A stretch of DNA of 64,000 nucleotides from Caulobacter segnis. GTDB lineage: Bacteria > Pseudomonadota > Alphaproteobacteria > Caulobacterales > Caulobacteraceae. The position numbers and the translations under genes were made by a program. Within the stretch, counting starts at the first letter, position 1; every line of letters begins with the position of its first letter. Shown here piece by piece: positions 51,550 through 63,232 of the stretch. The DNA lies in the NCBI RefSeq assembly GCF_029543125.1, contig NZ_JARQWW010000002.1:806001-870000 (forward strand). The letters run 5' to 3'. The notes beneath the pieces were generated by a model. The model was not told the DNA's origin, did not search any database, and was given only the letters and a program-made list of their open reading frames with translations.

Positions 51550-53340
51550 ATGGCTTACCAACCGCCCGTCCGTGACCACGCCTTCCTGCTGCGGGACGTG
51601 CTGAAGATCGACCAGTACGCAGAGCTGCCGGCCTTCGCCGACGCCTCGATCGACGTGGTGGACCAGATCATCGAAGAAGCCGGCCGCTTCACCGGCGAGG
51701 TGCTGGCCCCCCTGAACGGCGTCGGCGACAAGCAGGGCTGCGTCTGGAATCCGGATTTCACGGTCAAGACGCCGGACGGCTTCAAGGAAGCCTACAAGCA
51801 ACTGTGCGAAGGCGGCTGGACGGCGATCGGCTCCGACCCGAACTATGGCGGCCAGGGCCTGCCGCACGTGGTGAACCTGTCGTTCTCAGAGATGAGCAGC
51901 TCGGCCAACATGGCCTTCTCCATGTATCCGGGTCTGGCGCATGGCGCCTATTCGGCCATCCACTACGGCGGCTCGGACGAGCAGAAGGACCTCTACCTGC
52001 CCAAGATGGTGTCCGGCGAATGGACCGGCACCATGAACCTGACCGAGCCCCACTGCGGCACGGACCTGGGCCTGCTGCGCACCAAGGCGGTCCCGCAGGC
52101 TGACGGCAGCTATCGCATCACCGGCCAGAAGATCTGGATCTCGGCCGGCGAGCACGACATGGCCGACAACATCGTCCACCTGGTCCTGGCCCGCATCGAA
52201 GGCGCGCCGGCCGGGGTGAAGGGCATCAGCCTGTTCATCGTGCCGAAGTTCCTGCCCAAGTCCGACGGTTCGGTGGGCGAGCGCAACGAGGGCGCCAAGT
52301 GCGTGGGCCTCGAAGAGAAGATGGGCATCCACGGCAACGCCACCTGCGTCATGCAGTACGAGGACGCCAAGGGCTGGCTGATCGGCGAGGAGAACAGCGG
52401 CCTGAAGCTGATGTTCGTGATGATGAACGAGGCCCGTCTGGGCGTCGGCCTGCAGGGCGTTGCTCAGGCGGAGGCCGCCTATCAGGCCGCCGTCAGCTTC
52501 GCCAAGGACCGCCTGCAAGGGCGTTCCCTGACCGGCCCGAAGAACCCGGACGGCCCGGCCGATCCGATCATCGTCCATCCGGACGTGCGCCGCATGCTGC
52601 TGGACTCCAAGGCGACCATCGAAGGCGGCCGCGCCTTCCTGTTCTGGACCGCCCTGCACGGCGATCTGGCCCACGCCCACCCGGACGAGGCGGTGCGCCA
52701 GAAGGCCAACGACTACATGGGCCTGCTGACGCCGGTGCTGAAAGGCTACCTGACCGACAAGGGCTTCAAGATCTGTTCGGACGCCATGCAGGTTCACGGC
52801 GGTTCGGGCTTCACCGAGCACTTCCCCGCCAGCCAGTACCTGCGCGATTGCCGCATCGCCTTGATCTATGAGGGGACCAACGGGATCCAGGCCCTGGACC
52901 TGGTGGGCCGCAAGCTGGCGGCCAACGGCGGGCGCGCGGTGATGAGTTTCTTCGCCGAGGTCGATCAGTTCGTGGGCGAGAACGGCGACGACGCCGAGCT
53001 GAAGCCGTTCATCGACGGTCTGGCCTCCGCCAAGGCGCAACTGCAGGACGCCACCCTGTGGCTGATGCAAAACGGCCTGCAGAACCCGGACAACGCCGGC
53101 GCGGCGTCCACCGACTACATGCACCTCTTCGGGCTCACGGGCCTGGCCTATATGTGGGCGCTGATGGCCAAGGCCTCGCTGGCCAAGATCGCCGAGGGCT
53201 CCACGGACCCGCTCTACGCGACCAAGCTGACGACCGGCCGATATTTCGTCGAACGCCTCTTGCCTGACGCGGCGTCGCATCTGGCGAAGTTGAAGACGGG
53301 TTCAGCGACGCTGATGTCGCTGCCGGCGGAGGCTTTCTGA
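51550..53340 (+). CDS. Acyl-CoA dehydrogenase with C-terminal extension (long form)
   Basis: This 596-aa flavoenzyme carries out the first oxidation of beta-oxidation. The acyl-CoA dehydrogenase core spans about residues 80-470: GTMNLTEPHCGTDLGLLRTK at the FAD-binding middle domain, KICSDAMQVHGGSGF and RIALIYEGTNGIQALDLVG with the likely catalytic Glu (YEGTNG). The extra C-terminal helical domain (about 475-596) marks the long FadE-like/DmdC type. The next gene begins two bases after the stop. Confidence 0.94.
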   Translation: MAYQPPVRDHAFLLRDVLKIDQYAELPAFADASIDVVDQIIEEAGRFTGEVLAPLNGVGDKQGCVWNPDFTVKTPDGFKEAYKQLCEGGWTAIGSDPNYGGQGLPHVVNLSFSEMSSSANMAFSMYPGLAHGAYSAIHYGGSDEQKDLYLPKMVSGEWTGTMNLTEPHCGTDLGLLRTKAVPQADGSYRITGQKIWISAGEHDMADNIVHLVLARIEGAPAGVKGISLFIVPKFLPKSDGSVGERNEGAKCVGLEEKMGIHGNATCVMQYEDAKGWLIGEENSGLKLMFVMMNEARLGVGLQGVAQAEAAYQAAVSFAKDRLQGRSLTGPKNPDGPADPIIVHPDVRRMLLDSKATIEGGRAFLFWTALHGDLAHAHPDEAVRQKANDYMGLLTPVLKGYLTDKGFKICSDAMQVHGGSGFTEHFPASQYLRDCRIALIYEGTNGIQALDLVGRKLAANGGRAVMSFFAEVDQFVGENGDDAELKPFIDGLASAKAQLQDATLWLMQNGLQNPDNAGAASTDYMHLFGLTGLAYMWALMAKASLAKIAEGSTDPLYATKLTTGRYFVERLLPDAASHLAKLKTGSATLMSLPAEAF

Positions 53341-53342
53341 TC

Positions 53343-54506
<1,164 letters not shown>

Positions 54507-54550
54507 CCCCCCAAAACCTGAACTAGTACCCGCAGGAAGGAGCCACCCCC

Positions 54551-55756
54551 ATGGCCGACGCTTACATCTTCGACGCCGTGCGCACCCCGCGCGGCAAGGG
54601 CAAGAAAGACGGATCGCTTCACGAGATCACGGCCCTGTCCCTGGCCACCCAGGTCCTGGAGAACCTGCGCGACCGCAACAACCTGGACACCTCCAAGGTC
54701 GATGACGTGGTGCTCGGCTGCGTCGCCCCGGTGGGCGAGCAGGGCTCGGACATCGCCCGCACCGCCGTGCTGACCGCCGACTACGCCGAGACCACGGCCG
54801 GCGTGCAGATCAACCGCTTCTGCGCCTCGGGCCTGGAGGCGGTGAACATGGCCGCCGCCAAGGTGATGAGCGGCGAGGCCGACATGGCCATCGGCGGCGG
54901 CGTCGAGAGCATGAGCCGCGTGCCCATGGGCAGCGACGGCGGCGCCTGGCCGACCGACCCGTCCAGCGCCTTCAAGACCTATTTCGTCCCGCAGGGCATC
55001 AGCGCCGATCTGATCGCCACCCTGTATGGCTTCAGCCGCGACGACGTGGACGCCTATTCGGTGGAGAGCCAGAAGCGCGCCGCCAAGGCCTGGGCCGAGA
55101 AGCGCTTCGAAAAGTCGGTGATCAAGGTGAAGGACCAGCTGGGCCTGACCATCCTGGATCATGACGAGCACATGCGTCCCGACACCTCGATGCAGAGCCT
55201 GGCCTCGCTGAACCCCTCCTTCCAGGGCATGGGCGACATGGCGTTCGACTCGGTGGTCACCCAGCGCTACCCGCAAGTGGAGCGCGTGAACCACGTCCAC
55301 CACGCGGGCAACAGCTCGGGCATCGTCGACGGCGCCGCCGGCGTGCTGATCGGCACCAAGGAGATGGGCGACGCGCTGGGCCTGAAGCCCCGCGCCCGCA
55401 TCAAGGGCATGGCCTCCATCGGCTCGGAGCCCTCGATCATGCTGACCGGTCCGTCCTTCGTGACCGAGAAGGTGCTCAAGAAGCTCGGCATGAACGTGGC
55501 CGACATCGACCTCTACGAACTGAACGAGGCCTTCGCGGCGGTGGTCCTGCGCATGATGCAGGCCCTGGATATCCCGCACGAGAAGATGAACGTGAACGGC
55601 GGCGCCATCGCCATGGGCCACCCTCTGGGCGCCACCGGCGCGATGATCCTGGGCACGGTGCTGGACGAGCTGGAGCGGACCGACAAGGAGACCGCCCTGG
55701 TCACCCTGTGCGTCGGCGCCGGCATGGGCACCGCCACGGTCATCGAACGCGTCTGA
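54551..55756 (+). CDS. fadA: Acetyl-CoA C-acyltransferase (thiolase)
   Basis: This 401-aa thiolase cleaves 3-ketoacyl-CoA to acetyl-CoA. The nucleophilic Cys is in [18 protein letters not shown] (about residue 94). The second catalytic His is in [18 protein letters not shown] (about 354) and the second Cys in [15 protein letters not shown] (about 390). AAGGAG lies about ten bases upstream. Together with the 3-hydroxyacyl-CoA dehydrogenase gene that follows it forms the FadA/FadB-type pair. Confidence 0.96.
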   Translation: MADAYIFDAVRTPRGKGKKDGSLHEITALSLATQVLENLRDRNNLDTSKVDDVVLGCVAPVGEQGSDIARTAVLTADYAETTAGVQINRFCASGLEAVNMAAAKVMSGEADMAIGGGVESMSRVPMGSDGGAWPTDPSSAFKTYFVPQGISADLIATLYGFSRDDVDAYSVESQKRAAKAWAEKRFEKSVIKVKDQLGLTILDHDEHMRPDTSMQSLASLNPSFQGMGDMAFDSVVTQRYPQVERVNHVHHAGNSSGIVDGAAGVLIGTKEMGDALGLKPRARIKGMASIGSEPSIMLTGPSFVTEKVLKKLGMNVADIDLYELNEAFAAVVLRMMQALDIPHEKMNVNGGAIAMGHPLGATGAMILGTVLDELERTDKETALVTLCVGAGMGTATVIERV

Positions 55757-55781
55757 ACCTCGATTTCAAGGAACTAGAGTG

Positions 55782-57962
55782 ATGGAAAACTTCAAGATCG
55801 AGGTTGATGGCGACGGCGTGGCCCTGGTCACCTTCGACGTCCCCGGACGCAGCATGAACACCCTCACCGCCTCCGTGATCAAGGAGATCGGCGAGGTGGT
55901 GGAGCGCATCAAGACCGACGCGGCCATCAAGGGCGCGGTGATCACCTCGGGCAAGGCCAGCGGCTTCTGCGCCGGGGCGGACCTGGGCGAACTGGGCGGC
56001 TCCGGCGGCCTGGGCGGCGGCGATCTGCAGCAGGCTTTCGACGCAGGTTTCGCCTTGAACAAGGCGTTCCGCGCGCTTGAAACCTGCGGCAAGCCGGTGG
56101 CGGCGGCGATCAACGGCCTGGCCCTCGGCGGCGGGCTGGAGATCACCCTGGCCTGCCATTACCGCGTGGTCGGCGACAATCCGAAGACCCAGCTGGGCCT
56201 GCCGGAATCCAAGGTCGGTCTGCTGCCGGGCGCCGGCGGCACTCAGCGTCTGCCGCGTCTGATGGGCGTGATGCAGGCCGCGCCGTACCTGCTGGAAGGC
56301 AAGTCGATGAAGCCGCAGGAGGCTCTGGCCTTCAAGGTGGTCAATGAGGTCGTCGCACCGGGCTCGGAAGTCGAGGCCGCCAAGACCTGGGTGAAGACCA
56401 AGGGCGATCCGGTCGCTCCCTGGGACAAGAAGGACTTCAAGCTTCCCGGCGGCGGGCCCTACACCCCCGGCGGCAGCCAAGTGTTCGTCATGGGCAACGC
56501 CATGCTGCGCAAGCAGTCCTACGGCAACTATCCGGCACAGCTGAACATCATGAAAGCGGTCTATGAAGGCCTGCAGGTGCCGATCGATGCAGCTCTGCGG
56601 ATCGAGACCCGCTACTTCCTGAAGACGATCATGTCGCCCCAGGCCAAGGGCATGATCCGCACCCTGTTCCTGTCGCTGCAGGAGCTGGGCAAGGGTTCGG
56701 GCCGTCCGGCCGGCGTGCCGCAGTACGATGTCAAGAAGGTCGCCGTGCTGGGCGCCGGCATGATGGGCGCGGGCGTGGCCTATGTTCAGGCCATGGCCGG
56801 CATCGAAACGGTGCTGATCGACCAGACCCAGGAAGCCGCCGACAAGGGCAAGGGCTATGCCGAAGGCCTGGTGAAGAAGGCCGTCTCGCGCGGCAAGCTG
56901 ACCCAGGAGAAGGGCGACGCCATCCTCGCCCTGATCCACCCGACCGCCGACTACGCCCAGGTGAAGGGCTCCGACCTCGTCATCGAGGCGGTGTTCGAGA
57001 ACCGTGAGGTGAAGGCCGAGGTCACCAAGAAGGCCGAGGCCCAACTGGCCGAGACCGCCGTGTTCGGCTCCAACACCTCGACCCTGCCGATCACCGGACT
57101 GGCCGAGGCCTCGGCGCGTCCGGCCAACTTCATCGGCATCCACTTCTTCTCGCCGGTCGACAAGATGGGCCTGGTCGAGATCATCATGGGCGGCGAGACC
57201 AGCCAGGAGACCCTGGCCAAGTCGATCGACTACGTCCTGAAGATCCGCAAGACCCCGATCGTCGTGAACGACTCCAGAGGCTTCTACACCTCGCGCTGCT
57301 TCGGCACCTTCGTGCAGGAAGGCCTGGAGATGCTGGCCGAGGGCATCGCTCCGACCATCATCGACAATGTCGGCCGCGCCACGGGCATGCCCCGCGGTCC
57401 GCTGGAGATGAACGACGACGTCGCCCTGGACCTGTCCTACAAGATCGCCCAGCAGACCAAGAAGGACCTCGGCGACAAGTACGAGGACCGTCCGTTCACC
57501 CCGATCATCGAGAAGATGGTCGCCGAGCTCGGCCGCTACGGCCGCAAGAACGGCAAGGGCTTCTACGACTATCCGGAAAGCGGCCCCAAGACCCTGTGGA
57601 AGGGCCTGGCCGACGTGGCGCCCGTGAAGACGGCCGAGGCCGACAAGGCCCTGATCGAGGAGATCCGCACGCGGCTTCTCTATCGTCAGGCGGTCGAGGC
57701 GGCGCGCTGCTTCGAGGAAGGCGTCGTGGTCGATCCGCGTGAAGCCGACGTCGGCGCCATCCTGGGCTGGGGCTTCGCGCCCTGGACCGGTGGTCCGATC
57801 AGCCTGATCGACGGCGTGGGCGCGGCGAAGTTCGTCGAGACCTGCGATCAGCTGGCGCAGAAGTACGGCTCGCGCTTCAGCCCGCCGCAGCTTCTGCGGG
57901 ACATGGCCGCCAAGGGCGAGACCTTCTACGGACGCTTCGCCGGGGCCCAGAAGGCCGCCTAA
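55782..57962 (+). CDS. fadJ: Bifunctional enoyl-CoA hydratase / 3-hydroxyacyl-CoA dehydrogenase
   Basis: This 726-aa FadB/FadJ-type fusion has an N-terminal crotonase domain (about residues 1-200: SGFCAGADLGELGG oxyanion region; LGLPESKVGLLPGAGGTQRL with the catalytic Glu pair). A linker follows, then an NAD-binding 3-hydroxyacyl-CoA dehydrogenase domain (VAVLGAGMMGAGVAYVQAMA, about 321-340; IGIHFFSPVDKMGLVEII with the catalytic His) and the C-terminal dehydrogenase repeats. The ATG at 55782 has AAGGAA eight bases upstream. It is the last gene of the beta-oxidation operon. Confidence 0.96.
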   Translation: MENFKIEVDGDGVALVTFDVPGRSMNTLTASVIKEIGEVVERIKTDAAIKGAVITSGKASGFCAGADLGELGGSGGLGGGDLQQAFDAGFALNKAFRALETCGKPVAAAINGLALGGGLEITLACHYRVVGDNPKTQLGLPESKVGLLPGAGGTQRLPRLMGVMQAAPYLLEGKSMKPQEALAFKVVNEVVAPGSEVEAAKTWVKTKGDPVAPWDKKDFKLPGGGPYTPGGSQVFVMGNAMLRKQSYGNYPAQLNIMKAVYEGLQVPIDAALRIETRYFLKTIMSPQAKGMIRTLFLSLQELGKGSGRPAGVPQYDVKKVAVLGAGMMGAGVAYVQAMAGIETVLIDQTQEAADKGKGYAEGLVKKAVSRGKLTQEKGDAILALIHPTADYAQVKGSDLVIEAVFENREVKAEVTKKAEAQLAETAVFGSNTSTLPITGLAEASARPANFIGIHFFSPVDKMGLVEIIMGGETSQETLAKSIDYVLKIRKTPIVVNDSRGFYTSRCFGTFVQEGLEMLAEGIAPTIIDNVGRATGMPRGPLEMNDDVALDLSYKIAQQTKKDLGDKYEDRPFTPIIEKMVAELGRYGRKNGKGFYDYPESGPKTLWKGLADVAPVKTAEADKALIEEIRTRLLYRQAVEAARCFEEGVVVDPREADVGAILGWGFAPWTGGPISLIDGVGAAKFVETCDQLAQKYGSRFSPPQLLRDMAAKGETFYGRFAGAQKAA

Positions 57963-57987
57963 GGCGCGTCTCGCATCCTGATGCGGA

Positions 57988-58018
57988 AGGGCCGGCTCCT
58001 GGTGAGCCGGCCCTTATT
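57988..58018 (+). terminator. Intrinsic terminator of the beta-oxidation operon
   Basis: The 12-base stem AAGGGCCGGCTC / GAGCCGGCCCTT has a five-base loop and a short T-containing tail (TTATT). Confidence 0.78.
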
Positions 58019-58114
58019 CGTTGCGGCGAATTGTCCATCCGCCTGCCCGCAAGCGGTGATTTTACAAACCATTAGCCGTGCCCTGCGATCCTGAGGCTCT
58101 TACGGGTGAGGAAG

Positions 58115-59866
58115 ATGGCCTCCTATTCCGAGCACTATGCGGGCCTGATGCGGGCGCTCGCGGCGCGGCGCGCGGGCGCGCCCGTGCGCCTGTCCATCAC
58201 CTTCGCCGTCTGCTGCCTGATCTTCGCCGTGATGGGCTCCGCCTGGGCGTGGATCTGGGGCTGGGGCCTGGCCTACGCCGCCGTCGACATCTTCGGATAT
58301 GTTCTCAGGGGCAGCCGTCTGGCGGAGCATTGGCGGGAGCCGACGCGACTTCGGCTGGCGGTGATGACGATCGTGGCGGGGACGCCGTCGACCCTCTGGG
58401 CCCTGGCCGCCGTGCCCATGTGGACGGTCCGGGAGTTGAACGAGTTCGCCCCGGTCTGCGCCTTCCTGCTGCTCGGCGGCGGCCTGCTGCAGGTCATCGC
58501 AGCGTCATCCTATTCACGTCTGGCCTTCCTGGCGATGGTCACGCCGATGATGACGGTGGCCGCCGGGGTGGTCCTGCTGGACCCTGACGTGACGCCGATC
58601 ACCAAGGCGGTTCTGCTGATCGGCGGCGGGCTGGTGGGCGTGAACGCCATGATCGCCTGGCGGATGTCGATGTCCGCCGTCCTGCGCGAGCGGGCCATCG
58701 CCGCCGAACATGAGCGCCGCCGCGCCGAGGCCGAGGCCACCGCCGCCGCCAAGTCGGCCTTCGTGGCCGTGGTCTGCCATGAACTGCGCACCCCGATCAG
58801 CGCCATCCTGTCCGGCGCGGCCGTGCTGGAGCGCAACGCGCCGGATGCGGCCACGCGCACCCACACCCAGGTGATCGGCGACGCCGGGTCGATGATGCGC
58901 AACCTGCTCAACGACCTGCTCGACCTGTCGAGGATCGAGGCGGGGCGCCTGTCGGTGGAGGCCGTGTCCTTCGACGCTCGTCAGACGCTGTCCGACGTCA
59001 TGCGTCTTTGGCGGCCGGAGGCGATGAAGAAACAGCTTCGGCTTCGGATCGAAGGATCGGCGGGCTTGCCGCGCTGGCTGCAGGGCGACCCGACCCGCCT
59101 GCGGCAGATCCTCAACAACCTGCTGTCCAACGCCATCAAGTTCACGCCTTCCGGTTCGGTGACGCTGAAGGTGAACGCCGAGCCGCGGCGCGACGGGCGT
59201 CTGGCCCTCGAGCTGAGCGTCGTGGACACAGGGCCGGGCTTTGATGACGAGGCGGCCCAGCGCCTGTTCACCGCCTTCAACCAGCTGAACGCCGGCGTTG
59301 CCGCCAAGTATGGCGGCTCGGGTCTGGGTCTGGCGATCAGCCGTGAGCTGGCCCGCCTGATGGGTGGCGAACTGACCGTCGAGAGCCGTCCGGGCGCGGG
59401 CGCGGCCTTCACCCTGTCTCTTGATCTCGAGGTGGCGGCCTCCCCGCCCGCGGCCAACGTGCCGACCCTGGCGGGAGTCCGGGTCCTGGCGGTCGACGAC
59501 CACGTCCTGAACCGTCGCGCCCTGGAGGTGATCCTGGAGCCCTTCGGCGTGCTGCCGGTGACGGCCGATTCCGGCGAGACGGCCTTGGAGATTCTGGCCC
59601 GGCAACCCTTCGACGTCGTGCTGATGGACCTCTACATGCCGGGCATGGACGGCCGGGACGCCGTGCGCCGCCTGCGTCGCGAGGCGGGGCCGAACCAGAA
59701 GACGCCGGTGATCGCCGTGACCGCTTCGGCCACCGACAAGGACTGGGAGGATTGCCGGGAGGCCGGCATGGAGGCCCATGTGGCCAAGCCGGTCATTCCG
59801 GCCGAACTGCATGCCGCCCTTCGCCAAGTGCTGACGTCTCGCGCCATAGCGGCGGAAGCCGCCTGA
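58115..59866 (+). CDS. Membrane hybrid histidine kinase (intact copy of a tandem pair)
   Basis: This 583-aa hybrid kinase has an N-terminal multi-helix membrane region (about residues 25-190, five to six helices). A HisKA domain follows with FVAVVCHELRTPISAILSGA, phospho-His 222. The ATPase has its N box in LLNNLLSNAIKFTP-like order (QILNNLLSNAIKFT), G1 VVDTGPGFDD and G2 YGGSGLGLAIS. The receiver has VRVLAVDDHVLNRR and phospho-Asp 505 in VLMDLYMPGMDG. The ATG at 58115 is chosen; a GTG at 58106 is possible. The next gene is a degenerate paralogue. Confidence 0.9.
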   Translation: MASYSEHYAGLMRALAARRAGAPVRLSITFAVCCLIFAVMGSAWAWIWGWGLAYAAVDIFGYVLRGSRLAEHWREPTRLRLAVMTIVAGTPSTLWALAAVPMWTVRELNEFAPVCAFLLLGGGLLQVIAASSYSRLAFLAMVTPMMTVAAGVVLLDPDVTPITKAVLLIGGGLVGVNAMIAWRMSMSAVLRERAIAAEHERRRAEAEATAAAKSAFVAVVCHELRTPISAILSGAAVLERNAPDAATRTHTQVIGDAGSMMRNLLNDLLDLSRIEAGRLSVEAVSFDARQTLSDVMRLWRPEAMKKQLRLRIEGSAGLPRWLQGDPTRLRQILNNLLSNAIKFTPSGSVTLKVNAEPRRDGRLALELSVVDTGPGFDDEAAQRLFTAFNQLNAGVAAKYGGSGLGLAISRELARLMGGELTVESRPGAGAAFTLSLDLEVAASPPAANVPTLAGVRVLAVDDHVLNRRALEVILEPFGVLPVTADSGETALEILARQPFDVVLMDLYMPGMDGRDAVRRLRREAGPNQKTPVIAVTASATDKDWEDCREAGMEAHVAKPVIPAELHAALRQVLTSRAIAAEAA

Positions 59867-60012
59867 CTCGCCCGGTCGCGGGGAATAATTCGACGAACAT
59901 TGGTCGATTTCGAGCGAATTTCTCAAATATCGAGCAAAGATTGTAACCTGACACCTTTGGTTGAATTGTAGGTGAGTTCCGCGCGATAGTGCGCCGGGCT
60001 CGGGTTTTGACC

Positions 60013-61746
60013 ATGCGCGATCTTTCCGTGAGTTACGCGCGCCTGTTGGAGGCGGCGGAGGCTCGCCGGCGGCATATGCCGTTGCGGGTGATCACCGCCC
60101 TGCCGATCGCCCTGGTGGTCTACCTGATCACGGAGTTCAGTTCGGTCTGGGTCTGGATGGGCGTCCATATCGCCGCCCAGGTCCTTGAGGTCTGGGCCAT
60201 ACGCCCTGCCCGGGCGGAATGGCGAAAGCCGTCCTGGGGCCGGATGATCTTCATCGTCGCCCTGTTCGTCCTGCCCGCGTTGATCCTGTCCGGCATCTGC
60301 GGGGCTCTGTGGCTGCTCGGCGGAAGCTATGGTCCGGCGCTGGCGGTGTTCCTGATCTCCGGTTCGGTGATCAACCTGATCGTCATCAGCGCCCAGTCGC
60401 GCATCGCCTTTCTGACCTCCTCGGCGCCGTACCTGCTGACCGCCGCCCTGGTGGTGATCTTCGACCCCGACGTGACGCCTTTCTACCGGCCGGTGACCAT
60501 CCTGGCCTGCCTGCTGATGCTGAGCAGTTCGTTGGTCACCTGGCGAATGTTCGAGCGGGCGATCACGGCGCAGAAGGACGCTCTGAACGAGGCCGAGGCG
60601 CGACGCTTGGAGGTGGAGGCGGCGCTGCGGGCCAAGGCGGGCTACATCGCCACGGTCAGCCAGGAGCTGAAGTCGCCGATCAACGCCATCCTGGCCGCCG
60701 CCGCCCAGTTGCAAGGAACACATCCGCCGGCGGCCGAGGTGCGCGGTCTGGGACAACGCATCGCCCGCTCAGGCTCGACCATGCGCGGCCTGCTCAACGA
60801 CTTGGCCGACTTCGCCAGGCTGGAGTCGGGGGGGATGCTGGTGGAGCACATTCCCTTCGACCTGCGCCGGAAAGGGCACGATGTTCTGCGGGCCTGGCGG
60901 CCGGCGGCGCGGCGCAAGGGATTGCGGCTCAAGCTCGAAGGCGCCGCGACCTTGCCCCGATGGGTCAATGGCGACCCCATGCGGATCAGCCAGGCGCTGA
61001 ACGCCCTGTTCGCCACCGCGATCCGCAACGCTGAGGGCGGCTCCGTCACCATCCGTTTGTCGGCCAAGAGTGGTGATGACGGGCGGATCGGGATCACTGT
61101 GGTGCTGATTGACACCGGTCCCGCGCCTTCGACCGAAGAGCTGGAGGCGCTCTTCTCCCCCTTTGACAGGGCGTCGCCCCGCGTGGGGGGCTCGGGCCTC
61201 GGTCTGGCGATCAGCCGCGAACTAGCGCGGCTGATGGGGGGCGACCTGACCGCCGTGGCGGGCGCGGAGGAGGGAGCGGTTTTCACCCTCAGCTTCCGCG
61301 TCTATCCCATCGACGCGCCCGAGCCTCAGGACATTCTGACGGCGGTGATCGGGGCGCGGGTGCTGGTGGCGGCGCCGTCGGCGCTGCACCGCGCCGCCAT
61401 GGAGCTTTTGCTGCCGTTGGGCCTGCGCCCGGCGGTCGCTGAGAGCGGCGAAACGGCCCTGGCCATGCTCGACCGCCAGGCCTTCGATATTGTCCTGATG
61501 GGAACCGGCCTGCCTGGCTTGAACGGGTTCGAGGTGACGCGCCGTCTGCGCACCAGCCCCAGCGGCAATCGGGCCATCCCGGTGGTGGGTCTCGTCCCTT
61601 CGGCCGCGCCGCGCGACTGGGACGGCTGCCGGCGCGCGGGGATGAACAGCTGGGTGGCGGCGCCGATCGACGGGGCCGAGCTCTACGCCGCCATGGCCGA
61701 GGCCCTGGTCACGCGCCGCCGCGCGCGGGAGACGGCTCCGGCCTAG
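60013..61746 (+). CDS. Degenerate hybrid histidine kinase paralogue (probable pseudokinase)
   Basis: This 577-aa protein aligns with the preceding kinase from the first helices to the receiver but has lost the key residues. The phospho-His position is Gln 217 (YIATVSQELKSPINAIL). The N box Asn is Thr (ALNALFATAIRNAE). G1 reads IDTGPAPS instead of DTGPGF. The receiver's acidic pair is gone (ARVLVAAPSALHR) and the phospho-Asp is Gly 497 (IVLMGTGLPGLNG). G2 (VGGSGLGLAIS) and the frame are intact. It should not autophosphorylate. It may act as a scaffold or sensor partner of the intact kinase (inference). Its stop overlaps the vsr stop. Confidence 0.85.
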   Translation: MRDLSVSYARLLEAAEARRRHMPLRVITALPIALVVYLITEFSSVWVWMGVHIAAQVLEVWAIRPARAEWRKPSWGRMIFIVALFVLPALILSGICGALWLLGGSYGPALAVFLISGSVINLIVISAQSRIAFLTSSAPYLLTAALVVIFDPDVTPFYRPVTILACLLMLSSSLVTWRMFERAITAQKDALNEAEARRLEVEAALRAKAGYIATVSQELKSPINAILAAAAQLQGTHPPAAEVRGLGQRIARSGSTMRGLLNDLADFARLESGGMLVEHIPFDLRRKGHDVLRAWRPAARRKGLRLKLEGAATLPRWVNGDPMRISQALNALFATAIRNAEGGSVTIRLSAKSGDDGRIGITVVLIDTGPAPSTEELEALFSPFDRASPRVGGSGLGLAISRELARLMGGDLTAVAGAEEGAVFTLSFRVYPIDAPEPQDILTAVIGARVLVAAPSALHRAAMELLLPLGLRPAVAESGETALAMLDRQAFDIVLMGTGLPGLNGFEVTRRLRTSPSGNRAIPVVGLVPSAAPRDWDGCRRAGMNSWVAAPIDGAELYAAMAEALVTRRRARETAPA

Positions 61747-62153
61747 CCGGCAAGCAGGTCTGACAGCCGCGCTCGCAAGGCCGCCTCGTCCTTCATCTCG
61801 CACTCCCAGATCGTCTCGACCCGCCAGCCGGCGGCGGCCAGGGCCTCGCGGGAAGCCGTGTCGCGCGAGCGGTTGCGGCCGATCTTGGCTTGCCAATAGT
61901 CGGCGTTGGCCTTGGGCTCCCGCGCGCCGCGCTTGCAGTCATGGCCGTGCCAGAAGCAGCCGTGGATGAAGATCGCCAGCTTGCGGCCCGGCAGGACCAC
62001 GTCCGGCGAGCCGGGCAGGTCCTTGCGGTGCAGGCGATAGCGCGCGCCAAGCTGCGTCAGCAGCCGGCGCACGCTCATCTCGGGTTTGGTGTCCTTACCC
62101 TTGATCCTGGCCATGACCGCCGAACGCTTTTCGGCGTCGAACACGTCGGTCAT
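61743..62153 (-). CDS. vsr: Very short patch repair endonuclease
   Basis: This 136-aa Vsr nicks DNA 5' of T in T:G mismatches that arise from deamination of 5-methylcytosine. The catalytic Asp is in GSPDVVLPGRKLAIFIHGC (about residues 48-66), and the HGCFWHGHDC zinc and active-site region follows directly. The early part RSAVMARIKGKDTKPEMSVR is also typical. It is separated from a DNA cytosine methyltransferase gene only by cysK on the same strand, as expected for a companion of such an enzyme. Confidence 0.93.
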   Translation of the reverse strand: MTDVFDAEKRSAVMARIKGKDTKPEMSVRRLLTQLGARYRLHRKDLPGSPDVVLPGRKLAIFIHGCFWHGHDCKRGAREPKANADYWQAKIGRNRSRDTASREALAAAGWRVETIWECEMKDEAALRARLSDLLAG

Positions 62154-62164
62154 GGCCTTTAGAC

Positions 62165-63151
<987 letters not shown>

Positions 63152-63232
63152 GGCGGGGAGTTCCGTGACTGGTTTTCGTTGGCCGGCCCTATGGTCGCGA
63201 CCTTATGCCGTCGGGGGCGGGCTGTCAGCGGC

